Below, one piece after another: positions 1-25,413 of a stretch of DNA of 60,000 bases. Location of the stretch: contig OZ037765.1 of NCBI GenBank assembly GCA_964035545.1, positions 24,796,504 through 24,856,503 on the forward strand. Direction: 5' to 3'. Numbering within the stretch: the stretch's first letter is position 1; every line of letters begins with the position of its first letter. Under the pieces are notes generated by a model, which saw nothing but the letters and a program-made list of their open reading frames with translations, did no database searches and had not been told where the DNA came from. Both the position numbers and the translations under genes were made by a program. The DNA is from Bugula neritina (Eukaryota > Bryozoa > Gymnolaemata > Cheilostomatida > Bugulidae).

Positions 1-745
1 AATATTAATAATATTCACTGTTGCTGACAACACTTTGCCCTGAAACCTTTTGTCTTTGAAGTTAAATTCTTGCCACTTGAAAAAATCTTTTTTGATAATT
101 AGTGTTTGGAAAAAAAAGTTCCGTGAGTTTATTTTATTTCCTGTTTTGTTCAACCTCGGCACTCTTGCACTTTTAAATAGCTGCAAACTCACTAATTGCA
201 ACCAACATAATGCTTTAAACTTCTGTGGTGTATGGAGACATAGATAATGCAAAAGTATAATTGACAATATTTATTCTTATCAATTTTTGAAGCCACATTA
301 CTCTATCATCTGTCATGAAATTAATATCAGCTGCTCATACCTCTGAGCTAGTTGGATTCAATAGATCTCAAACTTTCTGTTTATATAAAAAGCTGTGAAG
401 TTGTAGAAGACCTTTTATACTTATGTTCTATTATAGAGTTTTATATTTGAAAGTAAATGTTGACTACCCACAAGGTATCATGTGTCTTACATCTTTATAT
501 GTGTACTCTCTACATATAAAGAAAACTTGTAGCGTAAATGAATGCCTTGATATATAACAATGCTGCCACTGAAATGTAGTAGGCTTAATTTATCCAAAAA
601 AAGTTACAGTTGTCTTTGTATTGATCTTATACATGTTCATCTCGAAACAATTTACATACACCAACGCTTTTTATGCTAATTATTGATGTAGACCAAAGTA
701 AACATAGTATAAGTAGCTAGTTGAATTATATAATTATAATTTTAG
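1..745 (+). other. noncoding sequence upstream of the first visible CCZ1 exon
   Basis: The first recognisable CCZ1 exon begins at 746 directly after a TTTTAG acceptor and in the middle of a codon. The bases before it are therefore intron, and the N-terminal part of the gene lies outside the window. I looked for the missing N-terminal CCZ1 sequence here in all forward frames and saw none. The short open frame at 50-247 has no resemblance to CCZ1. Confidence 0.6.
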
Positions 746-3700
746 AACATTTACCAACAGTCCATGTCAAGCTGTCTACACCCAGAAACAAAGGCACTTA
801 TATTATCAGCCAGAGAAAAACTTTTGGATGGTTCTGGTAAGCTAGAGGTTTCAGTGTAAGTTTACAGTGTCTTATTAGTATTGATGTGATTTTTGTGCTC
901 AGTGAAGACTTTTCTTTTTTTTCCTAGTGTGTTAACATACCTTGCACCACAAAGCAGAGAGATGATCAAACTATCTCGGAGTATCACGATGAAGCTGTAC
1001 ACGATAATGTGTTTGGTACAGTTCTTAGACAGGCTTACAATATGTTTAAGGTATTTGTTTATTTATTGGAAGAAACAATTTTGAAAATGTTGAGTGAAAT
1101 AAAAATTTTATTTATTACCAAGAGTTGAGGTTATAATTTGTTGTGAGAAATTAAATCTTACAGGTGTTTGAATTATAGTAAATTTTTCTGCGTGTGATTT
1201 AGTAGATAGAGGTAGTTATATAGCATGACATGTGTTGTGCTAGACTACTGGTTTGATTTCTACAAGGGTTATTAGTGATGTTAGGGGGGGGGGTAATTTG
1301 GTAAAAAAGGTATCTGAGCAACTTTTTAGCTCCTGAGCTGCGTTTCCAGCATCTTTTGAGGTGAGAAAATTTATGACCTTAAAAATGTTTTAACATCAAG
1401 CTCTAACAGGAATGTGACTAAATAACTCCTCTGCCTGTTCTATATATCATTTTCGTATTGTTATTGGCATAATTGAGTTTTCTCTCTTTACCTGAAGTTT
1501 ATCTCATTGTAGTTGTTCATGGGCACATTCAAAGACATTATAAGCAGAGCCCAAGGGGATGTGCAAAGTCTCAAGCTGAGGCTGGAACACTTCTACAGTC
1601 GTGTAAGTTTATAGAGTATTCAGTCTGTCACTATACTCTCTGGAAACTATAAATTTATTATCTATCATCTTTTTTTTAGTTAGTTTGCTAAAATACATTA
1701 TAAAAGTAATTTATACTCTATACCTGTGATACTGTGTCGATTACTTTTCTTTTCTTTTCTTCTCTACACAGTACTTAAGTACCCTGAAGCTGTCTCAGTG
1801 TGATATCCTAGACGTGTATAATGGTATATCATGGCTACCACTGGACAAAGGAATGTATCTTAGAATACAATGCCTTATGAATAGATTGGAGAGTAAATAC
1901 TCACAGATAGCTTACACTGCTTTTCTCTGTAGCGACTACTTAGTGTGGTGAGAGTTATCTTCTATTGTCAGTTGTATTTTTTCATAAAGTACAGTTCTTA
2001 GGTTTTCAAATACATCACACTTTTTATTATATTTTGTGTGTGTTTATCAACGAAATGAAACTTTTTTAACCAAAAGCACACGCAAAACACTGTTTTATCC
2101 AGTTATAGCTCTTTTTTACTTGTTTTTAGCAGATAAGTCAATTTCATCAATCTAAATGTCTTTTTTGAACTTGTCTTTATATTTAGACATTAGGTTAATG
2201 TAACATCTGTGAAATGCTGTGTGTTTATATTGCAGGACAGGAGTACCGCAGCAGGATATGCAAGTTATCTACCAATATCTAATCAGCAGTTTATTTCCTT
2301 CCCACCATGAGCAAGAGATGGCCTCCCAGGATGGCAGTAGACAGAGTTTTAGTGGCAATAATTATGGACAGTAAGTTTGATGTGAAATATTTACACATGT
2401 ATATATAATATTTATATTGTATTGAGTTAAACAGAGAATATATAGTAATATATGGTCAGCAAATTCATATGCTGTTATTGTGTTTGTTACTTTTGGCAAT
2501 AAGCACATTATTGGGTTGAGTTTTATGTATTTATTTCAAAACGAATTAAGCTAGAAATTTTATTAACCAACAACATAATATTCTAAATTGTTGATGAAAA
2601 AAACTCACACAAGTTTATAGTCACTATCCCTGTGAGAAACCCTTAAAGGGAAAGGTTTTTGTTAAAGCGGACTAAGGACTTGTTTTAAATGAAGCACAGG
2701 AGCAATTATGACTGGATGCTCTTCCTAACATCACCAATGGCCTTTGTCCAGGCTCGAACCCATGACCTCGCGTTTACTAGGCAAACGCTCTAACCCCTAG
2801 AATTGTTGATAGTGATATGAATAAAATATATTAATAGTTGGATATGTAAACTTTACTCCAACTGTGGGGTTGTATTAGCATTAATTTTTTACAATAGTGC
2901 AGCAGTTTTAGCATAATATTTACTTCAATGGTAATGATCACATAGATATATTTCCTAGGCTATTTTGTTGTATAACAGATTTATTACTGGCGTACCGCTG
3001 AGGCCGCAGGATTCTAAGCCCGCTCGGATTCCCCGAGTTTATATCAATGTCGATGGGGTTCTCAAAGATTTCCAATTGATAGTTTACAGAGCTCTTAGTG
3101 TGACAGTCTGTGCTCTAATAGATGGTAAGTGCTAATTATTCGGAAAATATGAAGCTCTGTCATAATTGGCTCAACATTTATAAAATATCTCTGAATACTG
3201 CTGTGTTGTGATTTGAATTTTTTTAACTGAATTTTAAGAAAATCATCTCAGCATTATGTTTGTTTTCTCAAAATTATAACAAAGCTTGAAAACCATTGAG
3301 TTTAGACTTGAATATTCTTTTGTCTAGAGGTACAAATAAAAATATTGTATTCAGTAAAACAGAGCTTTGCCTTAACTTGTAACATATGACAGGTTGTGCT
3401 TCAACTAACTTTGAAGTGGAAAAATATAGATAAAATTGTTATGAAATAGTAGAAAAGTGTTTATTTTTATCACAAGCAACTTATCAACTTAGGATTCTTT
3501 CCTAAACTTGTATTTACTATTTGGATATCAGTTTTATGTAATTTATGTTCATTTGTAGGATCATACACAATTACACCAGCCTTTTCCAAAAAATTCGATG
3601 CGGAGTTAGGTCCAACTTTGACTGAATTAGCATCAGAAATAGTGCAGAAATACCCTTCAAAGCCTTCGAGGTTAGTTTTTTCAAGTGCTGTGCAGTTTAT

Positions 3701-5111
3701 CTATAAATGCATGTTATAAGAATACTAAAATACATTCTTTACGTAAATGCCTGGTTAGTTTTAGAGCTTGAATTAAGCCGAGTTGTATTGAGGGAAACTA
3801 TTGGTAGAGCTCTAAGGAAATTATTAAGCTATTCTTTGGCTTTATTCTACCATTGTCTGTGTTGAAGTCATGCTTGTTCTATGTCTATTGAAGCGGGACA
3901 GACCTTACCATAAAGTATATTTATTTCAATCACATGAATTTGGCCACTAAGACCACAGTCCATGTAGACACTAGGAAGACTCGACTAGTCAGTGTACCTG
4001 CTGATATACTCAGCACCGTGGCTGACATGAATGCTAGTCTAAAACGGTAGGCTTATTTGGCATATTATTATATATGTGTATGCGTGTGTATGTGTTTGCA
4101 TGCGTGTGTCCTGAAACATATTTAAAGAGCGCGTGTACCAATTTGTTTGTTAGTGTGTATTAAATACTTATTGACTTTTTTGCCTTTCTCTTTAGCTAAT
4201 TCTTGTTATTTTACAACATAAGATATAACTTGAAGAACCAAACATATTAGCATGTGAATGTTTTGCAAAATTCAGATTTTTGATTAATGTTTCTCAAGTG
4301 TGTTGAGTTGCCATTTAAATGGCAAAGGTCAAAGTTTACTGCTGATATACAACATCTATCCAACAGTGAATTAATCCATATATTATTTCACGAGTATTAA
4401 CTTTGATTTAAAAGCATAGTTTAATAAATTGCAGTGTTGAACATGATGCAGAGTGCCTGGTGCGCACAGCTGGAGAGTATTGGGTGGTATGCAAAAAGTC
4501 AGACACCAGGGAATTATATGTCGTCATATGTGATAAAAATGCTAATCTCACCCAGATTAATGGTAAGACAGTTAGTATAGGTAGTATAAGTGGTTTACAC
4601 CTTTTTGTTATAATTTTCGTAATATTTTGAGAAAAAATCGTTTCACCTTAATTGATTAAATGAATATATTTTTTCTTCAAAAAATTATATTTGTTTAAAA
4701 TTGAACTGATGGTTAAGTAAAGTATAGAACTTTACTATTAGGGGTTTTCTACTAACATTGTTTTTTGCTGACGTGGGTATTCTTTGGTATAAAGACATTA
4801 TTTAGTCACTCTGAAAAGTAGTTTATTTTGTTGAGCAAACTTTTGAGCAATTGATAAACAGATGAGTTACTCATTAAATGTGCAATGTATTAAAATAAGA
4901 AGTTTTTTGTAACTTAGAATTTTGTTTTGTTGGTACCAAGTTCCAAATATGTCAGGTTATGATTTTAGATCACTGTATGAAATTCTTTTTGCTAATTATA
5001 ATAACGTGTGTTCAGTTTGTTATTGCTAATGAACTGACTTCTTAAATCTTTTTAGATGAAGTTAAAAGACTCTGTTTGACTCAATTCACCAATATGTTCC
5101 AAATTGATTGA
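746..5111 (+). CDS. CCZ1: CCZ1, vacuolar/lysosomal fusion protein (5' end outside window)
   Basis: CCZ1 pairs with MON1 as the guanine nucleotide exchange factor that activates Rab7 on late endosomes. Ten exons join with matching phases: 746-836, 928-1050, 1513-1602, 1772-1947, 2236-2370, 2979-3124, 3559-3670, 3894-4046, 4435-4562, 5056-5111. They give about 402 residues, roughly the last five sixths of a protein that is about 480 residues in human. Family landmarks I recognise are YTQKQRHLYYQPEKNFWMVL near the start, NGISWLPLDKGMYLRIQ, KYIYFNHMNLA, and the C-terminus DEVKRLCLTQFTNMFQID, which matches the end of vertebrate CCZ1 closely. All introns are GT-AG. The first exon starts in split-codon phase, so at least one coding exon lies upstream of the window. 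A SINE sits in the intron between 2371 and 2978. The cellulase gene downstream is convergent. Confidence 0.95.
2596..2800 (-). mobile_element. tRNA-derived SINE with 10-bp target-site duplication
   Basis: Read on the minus strand, the element begins CTAGGGGTTAGAGCG. It continues through an anticodon-arm-like hairpin (GCGTTT paired with AAACGC) to a perfect B box, GGTTCGAGCC (2751-2760), which is the RNA polymerase III internal promoter signature of tRNA-derived SINEs. A body containing GGAAGAGCATCCAGTCATAA follows, and it ends in a T-rich tail. Flanking direct repeats AATTGTTGAT at 2586-2595 and 2801-2810 are identical, as expected of target-primed insertion. It lies in a CCZ1 intron, antisense to the gene. 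The acceptor-stem part of the tRNA head is missing, so this is not a functional tRNA gene. Confidence 0.8.
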
Positions 5112-5726
5112 TGGACCATATCCATGCACACAAGAGCAATGAATACAGCTTGATTGCAATAACAGGCAAAGATTTATGGACCTAAGTTTTTAACAATATT
5201 GCCTGATCATTATTGGTCTATCATGATTTACGTAAGATGGTGATTAGAGTATTGGGTCATTTTTGTTTAAACACTTTTATTTATTACAAGGATTTTCTAC
5301 TCAATCCATTTTCAGATATATTTTTGTACCGTTGTATTGAGGAATAATTTTTTGTCTTTAAGACGCTGGGCGAGCTGCAAAGTATTTCATTCCTGCAAAA
5401 AACCAAATAAAATAATTAGTACAAAAATTTAACAATTGGTCTAGTTGCTGATAGTGATGTTTATGTTCTCCAATACATTAATTTTTCATTAGTTAAATAA
5501 GTTAAGTTTTTATCCTAAATGAATTGGATAATTTTAAATTTTCCCTTTGGAATTTTATCATGAAAAATTATCCACTTGTGAACAATAATTAGCAGCTGCT
5601 AGAATTAAAGCAAATACTTTGCTTTGTAAAATATTAACAAAGTTTTCAATTTTGTAAAATAAATGTAAACAATTAGAGTTCTTATCTAGTGCGTCTTGTA
5701 TTTTTTGGTTTCTGTTTTGCATTATA
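5112..5726. other. convergent intergenic space, CCZ1 / GH9-A 3' regions
   Basis: This should hold the 3' untranslated regions of the two convergent genes. Apart from the AATAAA on the plus strand I see no coding exon, RNA gene or repeat. Confidence 0.6.
5406..5411 (+). terminator. candidate CCZ1 polyadenylation signal AATAAA
   Basis: A canonical AATAAA hexamer lies about 295 bases after the CCZ1 stop codon, in the convergent space before the cellulase stop. It is the first good signal after the stop. No transcript end is visible to confirm it. Confidence 0.5.
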
Positions 5727-10580
<4,854 letters not shown>

Positions 10581-10632
10581 GGTTACGTCGCGCATGAATT
10601 CGAAAAGGTGAGCTTCGATTTCTAACTTGCTG

Positions 10633-10640
10633 CTTATATA
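10633..10640 (-). promoter_or_regulatory. TATA box of GH9-A
   Basis: Reading toward the gene, TATATAAG lies about 53 bases upstream of the start codon. This leaves room for a transcription start about 25-30 bases downstream and a very short 5' untranslated leader. A good TATA match suits a tissue-specific digestive enzyme gene. No comparable match is seen at GH9-B. Confidence 0.45.
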
Positions 10641-18485
<7,845 letters not shown>

Positions 18486-19626
18486 GCTTACATTTACCAA
18501 AAAGTATAAGTTGAGTTGTCCACTTTTTAAGTGAACTAGAATGTAATATTAGAGCATCGCTATCTTAGGTAATGCCTTCAATTGTATCTAACATAACAAG
18601 ATCCAGGTGTGAGCTTTCCCATGCCAAAGTAAAACTTATAGATTCATGTTTAACTTTCAAAATTTTTTATTCAAAATCATGCTGGGCATTTTTTTACATA
18701 CATTTCAATAGAACTTCATTCTATGGTGAAATCAGCATTTACTAGTGTGTACCTAGCTCACTTCCTTGGTATTGCAATTATACGTCTATTTTTAGAACAT
18801 TGTATACACGCAGCTATAGCAGGTACATCTGAAATATTGCATTGCAGCATGATAGTACACATTTTATTTATATAACGTCTATGCTGCGCTTCAGTTTTTT
18901 ATTATTTCATGAGTTATGATGCGAAACATAAGGTGAAAACTGTTTCAAGTAAAATTATTGGGAAGACCTATAAAACTTTGCAAAAATAGCTTTTTTCTCC
19001 TATAGCACTAGTATCTAATTTATATTCTCATATAATACTATAAGACTTACATTTGAAAAAAATGAGCTACCAATTTTGGTATCCATAATAAAAGTGATAT
19101 GACGCCAATGCATTTTATGAGACTACCGAGAGAGGTCAACCGCGCGACTGGTGACGATATGGTCAGGTTCATAATAATCCTTTCAGTTCGGAGAACACAA
19201 GAAACCAAAAGCAAAACCCCTAAGCAAACTGGACACTAGTAAAATAACAGAAAATTGAAAGTTGGCGAAAGCAATAGACAGAGCACTGAAAAATTTCAAC
19301 AACTTTGAACATATGAAAGTGAGAGCACAGTGGAAAACTCTCAAGACAATAGTGTATAAAACAACAAAAAATGTATGTGAAATGTCTAAGTGCAAGGACT
19401 AAGAGTAGTTTGATAAAAAAATCTACAGCTTGTAGCTGATTTTGTAGCTAGAGCAACAAAACAGTGAGAGAAACAATATGCTGGACTGGGTGGAAAGAGA
19501 CAGCTAAAATTCTACAACCTGTAGCAGATACCAATAACATGAAATCATTGTATGGACACTACTTTTCAATTGTATACATGCATTGCTACATACATGTGTC
19601 TTGTTTGTGATAAATATTGTGTACAA

Positions 19627-19818
<192 letters not shown>

Positions 19819-21590
19819 GAACAAACATATTATTTTATTTGTTTAGTTGTTGTTACATTAAGTATACAGTAATAACAACTAAATATTTTGCCCTAATAGT
19901 TTATAGCTAAAAATCTTTTTAATTGAAACACTCAAGGTTTAGGAAAAACACCTGCAGAAGAGACATGCAGATTTCAGAGTTCACCAGAGGTGTATACAAA
20001 TAACTAATGCATCAGATGTTAGTGATCTGATAAACTTACAGATACAATATAAAGCTGATAGAGACAGTAGGCTACAATCTAAATGTGAATGTGAATAAAG
20101 ATATTTGAAAAAGTTAATCAATTAAGACATTGCTACTGTATCTGGTATAGAAGGACCTGCAATCAGTAATGAAAGATGTAACTCAGTTGGCAGACCTGAA
20201 GGATTTGATCTGTCTCTACAACCAACTGTAGTTAAGTCAATTGCAAACAGAAGGAAGTTTTACTGTAGAGGGTTTGAAGGAGGAGATGCCGGAAAATTGC
20301 TCTCTAGAAGTCTCTGCAGAATTAACATGGAAGCTTCATCCACTAAGTTCTGTATTTTTATGCTGTGGCATTAATCAAATTGTAGTACGACTTTTTAGCC
20401 GGTTGTCAGTTCTCACTTTACATATGTCGCCTTGTCCCATCAAAACAACAGTGAGAGAGAGAGTCTTGCATTTTTTATGCTTTTACTATGTTTTCCTTTT
20501 TGTTTTACTCTATCTTCATGCAGGTTTACTTTGTAGTCCTATAATAGTGTTCATTTTAAGTTAATGATTGTTTGATTATTTCACAGTTCCTCTAATTGGT
20601 ATAACTCCTTCAGTGTTAGAAAATATCCCAGGAGAAGAGTTTAAGTGTAATTGTAGCTCTACAGGAGAAGATCCTCTCAGCATATGAATACAGTAAATAT
20701 AGTTGTGTTTAAATATAAAGAGTTTGTTGGCTTCATGTTCAGCACCAAACAAGTTGGTGGTTATCATTAAAAAGATTGTCAAATCAACTTAGTGTACGTA
20801 CTATATAAAAACATTAGTCCATGCATTGCTTTCACAAATAACGTTAAATCCTATTTCAAAACTAGTTAATGCATGCATAACACTGAAAAAATGGTAATCC
20901 AACTCATAAGTTTCCATCGAATTTAGTAAAAGCTGATTATAAAAGCACGAAACTAAAATATCCATTCTTGAAAGAGTTTAATCGTTTCTATTTTACTGAC
21001 TCATACTTTACCAGAACCAATTCATGGAAATTACTTCCACAAGGTTTGAAAAGAAACTGCATGCTGACACAGCACCCAAAGTAGAGACTTGAGATTAAGA
21101 GAATAATATCAATCAGGATTAGCAAAATGCAGAGAAATGAAAATAACTTGAGCTCTGCATTGCATGATTGATTGTCTTAGCCAAATTTAAACACACTGTG
21201 TATTGTTGCGCACCATGTAAAAACGCATAGGCAATCTACAGAATTTTGCAATAAATAATTTATTTATTTCGTATCTTAATTAAACATAATATTACAAAAT
21301 TTCTAATGCAATTATATATAAACTGTGTGACAAAAGCAATTAGCACCAGATAACACCAGGTGGAGCCTCAAAGTTTGAGACTGAAAGTGTTGACCTCAGA
21401 CCTCCCCTTACAGTCCCAGCTTTCCGTATCTAACACTGCTATACTGTTTACATGACCTCAGCCTGAAATTGAATATTTGTGTCAGAAAATGCTTAATTCA
21501 TAAATAAAGATAGTCAATGCATAGCTTTTCAGCGTTTGGTCAATAAGTAATATAAGTATTTGGTCAGTAAAGTTATGTAGCAGGTAACTG

Positions 21591-21877
<287 letters not shown>

Positions 21878-22075
21878 CACAATATAACGCATCTTATAAG
21901 CTTGTGATCATAGACTACAGCTACTTTTCTTTCTGCCATTCACTTAGAAAAAGTAAAACAATCGTCATGTTTTAAATAAAATAATTAATTATTATCACAC
22001 AATTGACTATTTTTCAGGATTAATTTTTAGATCTGTAGCTAGCTTATTGATCTCAAGCCTCAAGAATTGAAATAT

Positions 22076-22505
22076 TGTAGTGGATGTGGGAAAGTATATT
22101 CCCTCCCCCACATGTACTTGCAGCAGAACTGTGACATTGTATTATATTATGGAGTTTTATAAGTTCCAAGAGATCACAACTCCGTAAGCTATGCTGCAAT
22201 CCCAGGTGGCACCAGGTGTCACTCCATATGGTGACACCGTCGGAACCCCCACCGGCCAATCAGCACCAACCTGTGAAATATGAACAGTGCCTTCCGGCGC
22301 CTAGTCTCAATCGGAGGATAACTGTCACATAGACTAGGATAATATTGTGTAGCTGTTCTATATGTATATTATTTTCTTTTGTAATTATCTGATGACTTTG
22401 TTTTGTATCTAATTAGCTCTAAATATATCAATCTCCTATAAACGTAAACTAATTCGGTTTCTCTCGCAACCTCAGTAAGACATGCCGCAGTAATTCGTGT
22501 GTACA
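22076..22505. other. LTR-like GC-richer island, unproven
   Basis: A block of higher GC than its surroundings that starts TGTAG and ends TGTACA, the TG...CA border style of retroviral-type LTRs. It contains a CCGGCCAATCAGCAC segment with a CCAAT-type motif. The flanking five bases (AATAT and ATAAT) do not form a clean target duplication, and no primer-binding site or coding region adjoins it. It could equally be a regulatory island or another repeat. Confidence 0.25.
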
Positions 22506-23159
22506 ATAATACCCCCACTTAGTAGTGCATAAAACTACAATATTATAGTTTAATTTCAAGCAGTGGCATTTATCGGGAGATAACTTTCAAGGATATTTCC
22601 CACACATTTATTTACCTTGAAGCTTCAAGATTTGGAAGATTTTGCACTAACTTGTAAAACTGGTAGATAAACCTATCCCCATTAGCAAGAAAATAAGAAC
22701 ACTTGGCAGCTTTCTAAAAGTTATGCAGCTACAGGCAAAAGAAGAGTTTAAAAAATAAGTTAGAGTTGTCTCCTCGAGTTTCATAGCCGTTTATGCAGCT
22801 CTTTGAGCTCTCAGTGTAATAGTCGATGGCTAATAATGTGCTGAATCTAAAGACATACATAAATCTAGTTTAAATTCACAAGTTACTATAACGCAAACTT
22901 TCAGATACTCGAAACAACCATACCGATGATTTTGAAAAATATGGTTCCTAAGCTATATAATAGCGATGATGACTTGCAAATAATTTTAGTTATAGTGACA
23001 CTGATAGTTCAGTGAGACTGGCAAAATATTCCAATTACTTATGACTTAGCTCTTCAGTTGTAATAGAGGTAATCACATTTCACTAGACATTGACAACATA
23101 ATTTGTTTTTGATGGCAAACGTCAAGTTACAATGCTATTTAATTGTGTGTTGATTATCA

Positions 23160-23620
23160 GTATGAGTAAAACACTAAGACTAAGAGTAAGAGTATCACTA
23201 TCACTATCAGTATGAGTATCACTTTATCAGTAGTATCAGACTCAGTAACACTAACTGACTAAGAGCAAGACTAAGAGTAAGACTAAGCCTAACAGTAACA
23301 CTAGCCGTAACATTAACTGTAAGTCAAAGTGTAGCACTAATTCTAACTTAAACTTAAGTTAAACTAATACTGTAATAGTAACACTATCAATCAGTATTAC
23401 TATTACTATTACTATTAGTATTAGTATTACTATTACTATCAGTATCAGTATTAGTATTACTATTAGTATTACTAATAGTAATACTTATACTTATACTAAT
23501 AGTAATACTAATAGTAATAGTATAAGTATAACTACAAGTATTAGTATTACTATCACTTCAATACTAACTGTATTACTATTACTATTACTATTAGTATTAG
23601 TATTAGTGTTGCTAGTTTTA
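23160..23620. repeat. drifting trinucleotide-based simple repeats (AGT/ATT/ACT)
   Basis: Begins with loosely repeated ACTAAGAGTAAG-like units and passes into AGTATTAGTATTACTATT and its complement ACTAATAGTAATAC within the same array. The two strands' versions alternate, so the block can fold on itself. The same sequence style recurs at 47.6-47.75 kb and 49.3-49.85 kb. Confidence 0.8.
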
Positions 23621-25413
23621 CTGTTGGTTTTAGTTATTACAGTTTGAGTTTGTGAATTACTTTTAACTGCATTTTAAGTTTTAGATTTTAGTTTTAGTCT
23701 TTAAAACTAGAACTGAAAAGTGAAGTATATAATTAAAGACAATTTCAAACAATATTAAATTTGATATTACTCATAATATTATTATTGGTTTCAATTTTAA
23801 ATCCAAATAAGGTTAGTTTTAAGAGTTTCAGTTTGAGCTCAAAGTCACAAATCGCCATCGTCATCTTGATCATAGTCCTTTATTTAACTTAATTCAACTT
23901 TGAGGCTTAAATCATAAATTGAAAAATAAGTTTGAAGTTCAAGTTGTTTTATAGTTATATCCATGTGCAATGGCGAGGCCGAGAGCCCATGACTGGCACA
24001 CGAGTCGTAACTCATGGCCGTTACAGTTACTAAAAACAAAAGTAGTTCAATTCAAAGCATTGAAATTAGTATTCAAATAAAGATCAATTTTATTTCTTGG
24101 TGAAGTTTTGACTCACCCTCAGGCCTATGATATGCCTATGTCATAGCTAAGCATTTGAATTTGTAATTTCAGATTAAGATTTGCTTCCAGTTTTAGTTTG
24201 AGACTATGCTTGTGATGTTTATTTTTTAGTTCTAACTTCACTTTGTCTTTGCATTTCACTATCATTACGAGTATCACTACCACTGTATCAATTTAAATTG
24301 ATTTTTACTCTCACAAGTTACAGATATTCTTATTGTAAGTGTAACAGGCTGTCTTATTCATGTTGTACTTTGTTATTCTTGTACGTATGCAGTTCTAATT
24401 ATTATGTTTATCAACCTTACTTGTTTTGAATATAGAGTACTAGTACAAGTAGGGTATAAAAATTGCTAAACCAATTTGGTAAAGTTGATATTATTTATTT
24501 TTATTACTTGAGTAAAAAGTAAAGAGTAATTGCAATTTAATTTCAAATATTGAATTGAGTAGATTTATAATCGCCGATTTCTATATTGTAATTGTCATAC
24601 TCATTGTAATGCGGATTAAAGTGTGAGGTTTAACCTGAACATTTAACATATCAACTTAAACTTTAAAGTTCAACTTTTTAGCATTATATAGTAATATAGT
24701 TGTAAAGACATGTAACGAGTGGAGTTTCTATATTGTTAGCTTAGAGTGAATATATTCATATGATACTTTCCAAGAAGCTTAGCTTTTATCTGGATGGTTG
24801 TGATAACATAGTTTATAATTGAGCTGATGTTTATTACTATACTGTTGCTATAGGACATACTTTTGTTATGCAAATACTAGAATTAAAACATAAACTGTCA
24901 AAATCAAATGTTTAATTACTTTTTTATAAAGATCACCAACTTCTAAACTATAATTTGATAACATTGATTTTAGAATACAAATTTATTCTGGCTCTCTGAT
25001 ATTGTAGATTTAACTATATACAGCAATTTTAATCTACAATAATTTGTATCTTTTTGAAGCTTCACCTATCAAAATTATGTCATTTTAGTTTAAAAAAAAT
25101 AATTGACAATTAACACAAACTTGCAATTTGTAAGAGCCTTCAAGTTCTCTAACAGCAAAAAATGAATTATATTCTTTTAAAGAAACTTTCTTAATGCCAG
25201 CCAATAGATTTATTTGACATTTGAAAGTTTTGACAACTTGGGTAAATGATTTTGCTGTTACAAAATCCTTGAATTTTGTCAATGAAATGCTATCTATTTT
25301 TATATAGGTGTTGAATAAGTGTCACAATGGTCAGGTTGTGACAGTTTGGTCAGAATAACAAAGACGTGGAGTCATAGTACAATTGCTCCACACAGAGACG
25401 TGACAACTCATAT

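Noticed and set aside
2690-2800. A functional tRNA gene
   Set aside because: The B box and an anticodon-like arm are present, but the acceptor stem and full D arm are missing, and the block is bounded by target-site duplications, so it is a SINE.
19183-19395. Hydrophobic minus-strand frame
   Set aside because: Low-complexity hydrophobic translation of AT-rich sequence, with no start or splice context.
20241-20564. Possible gene or transposon remnant (frame containing FTVEGLKEEMPENC)
   Set aside because: No known domain, no splice partners and no repeats bounding it; it cannot be supported.
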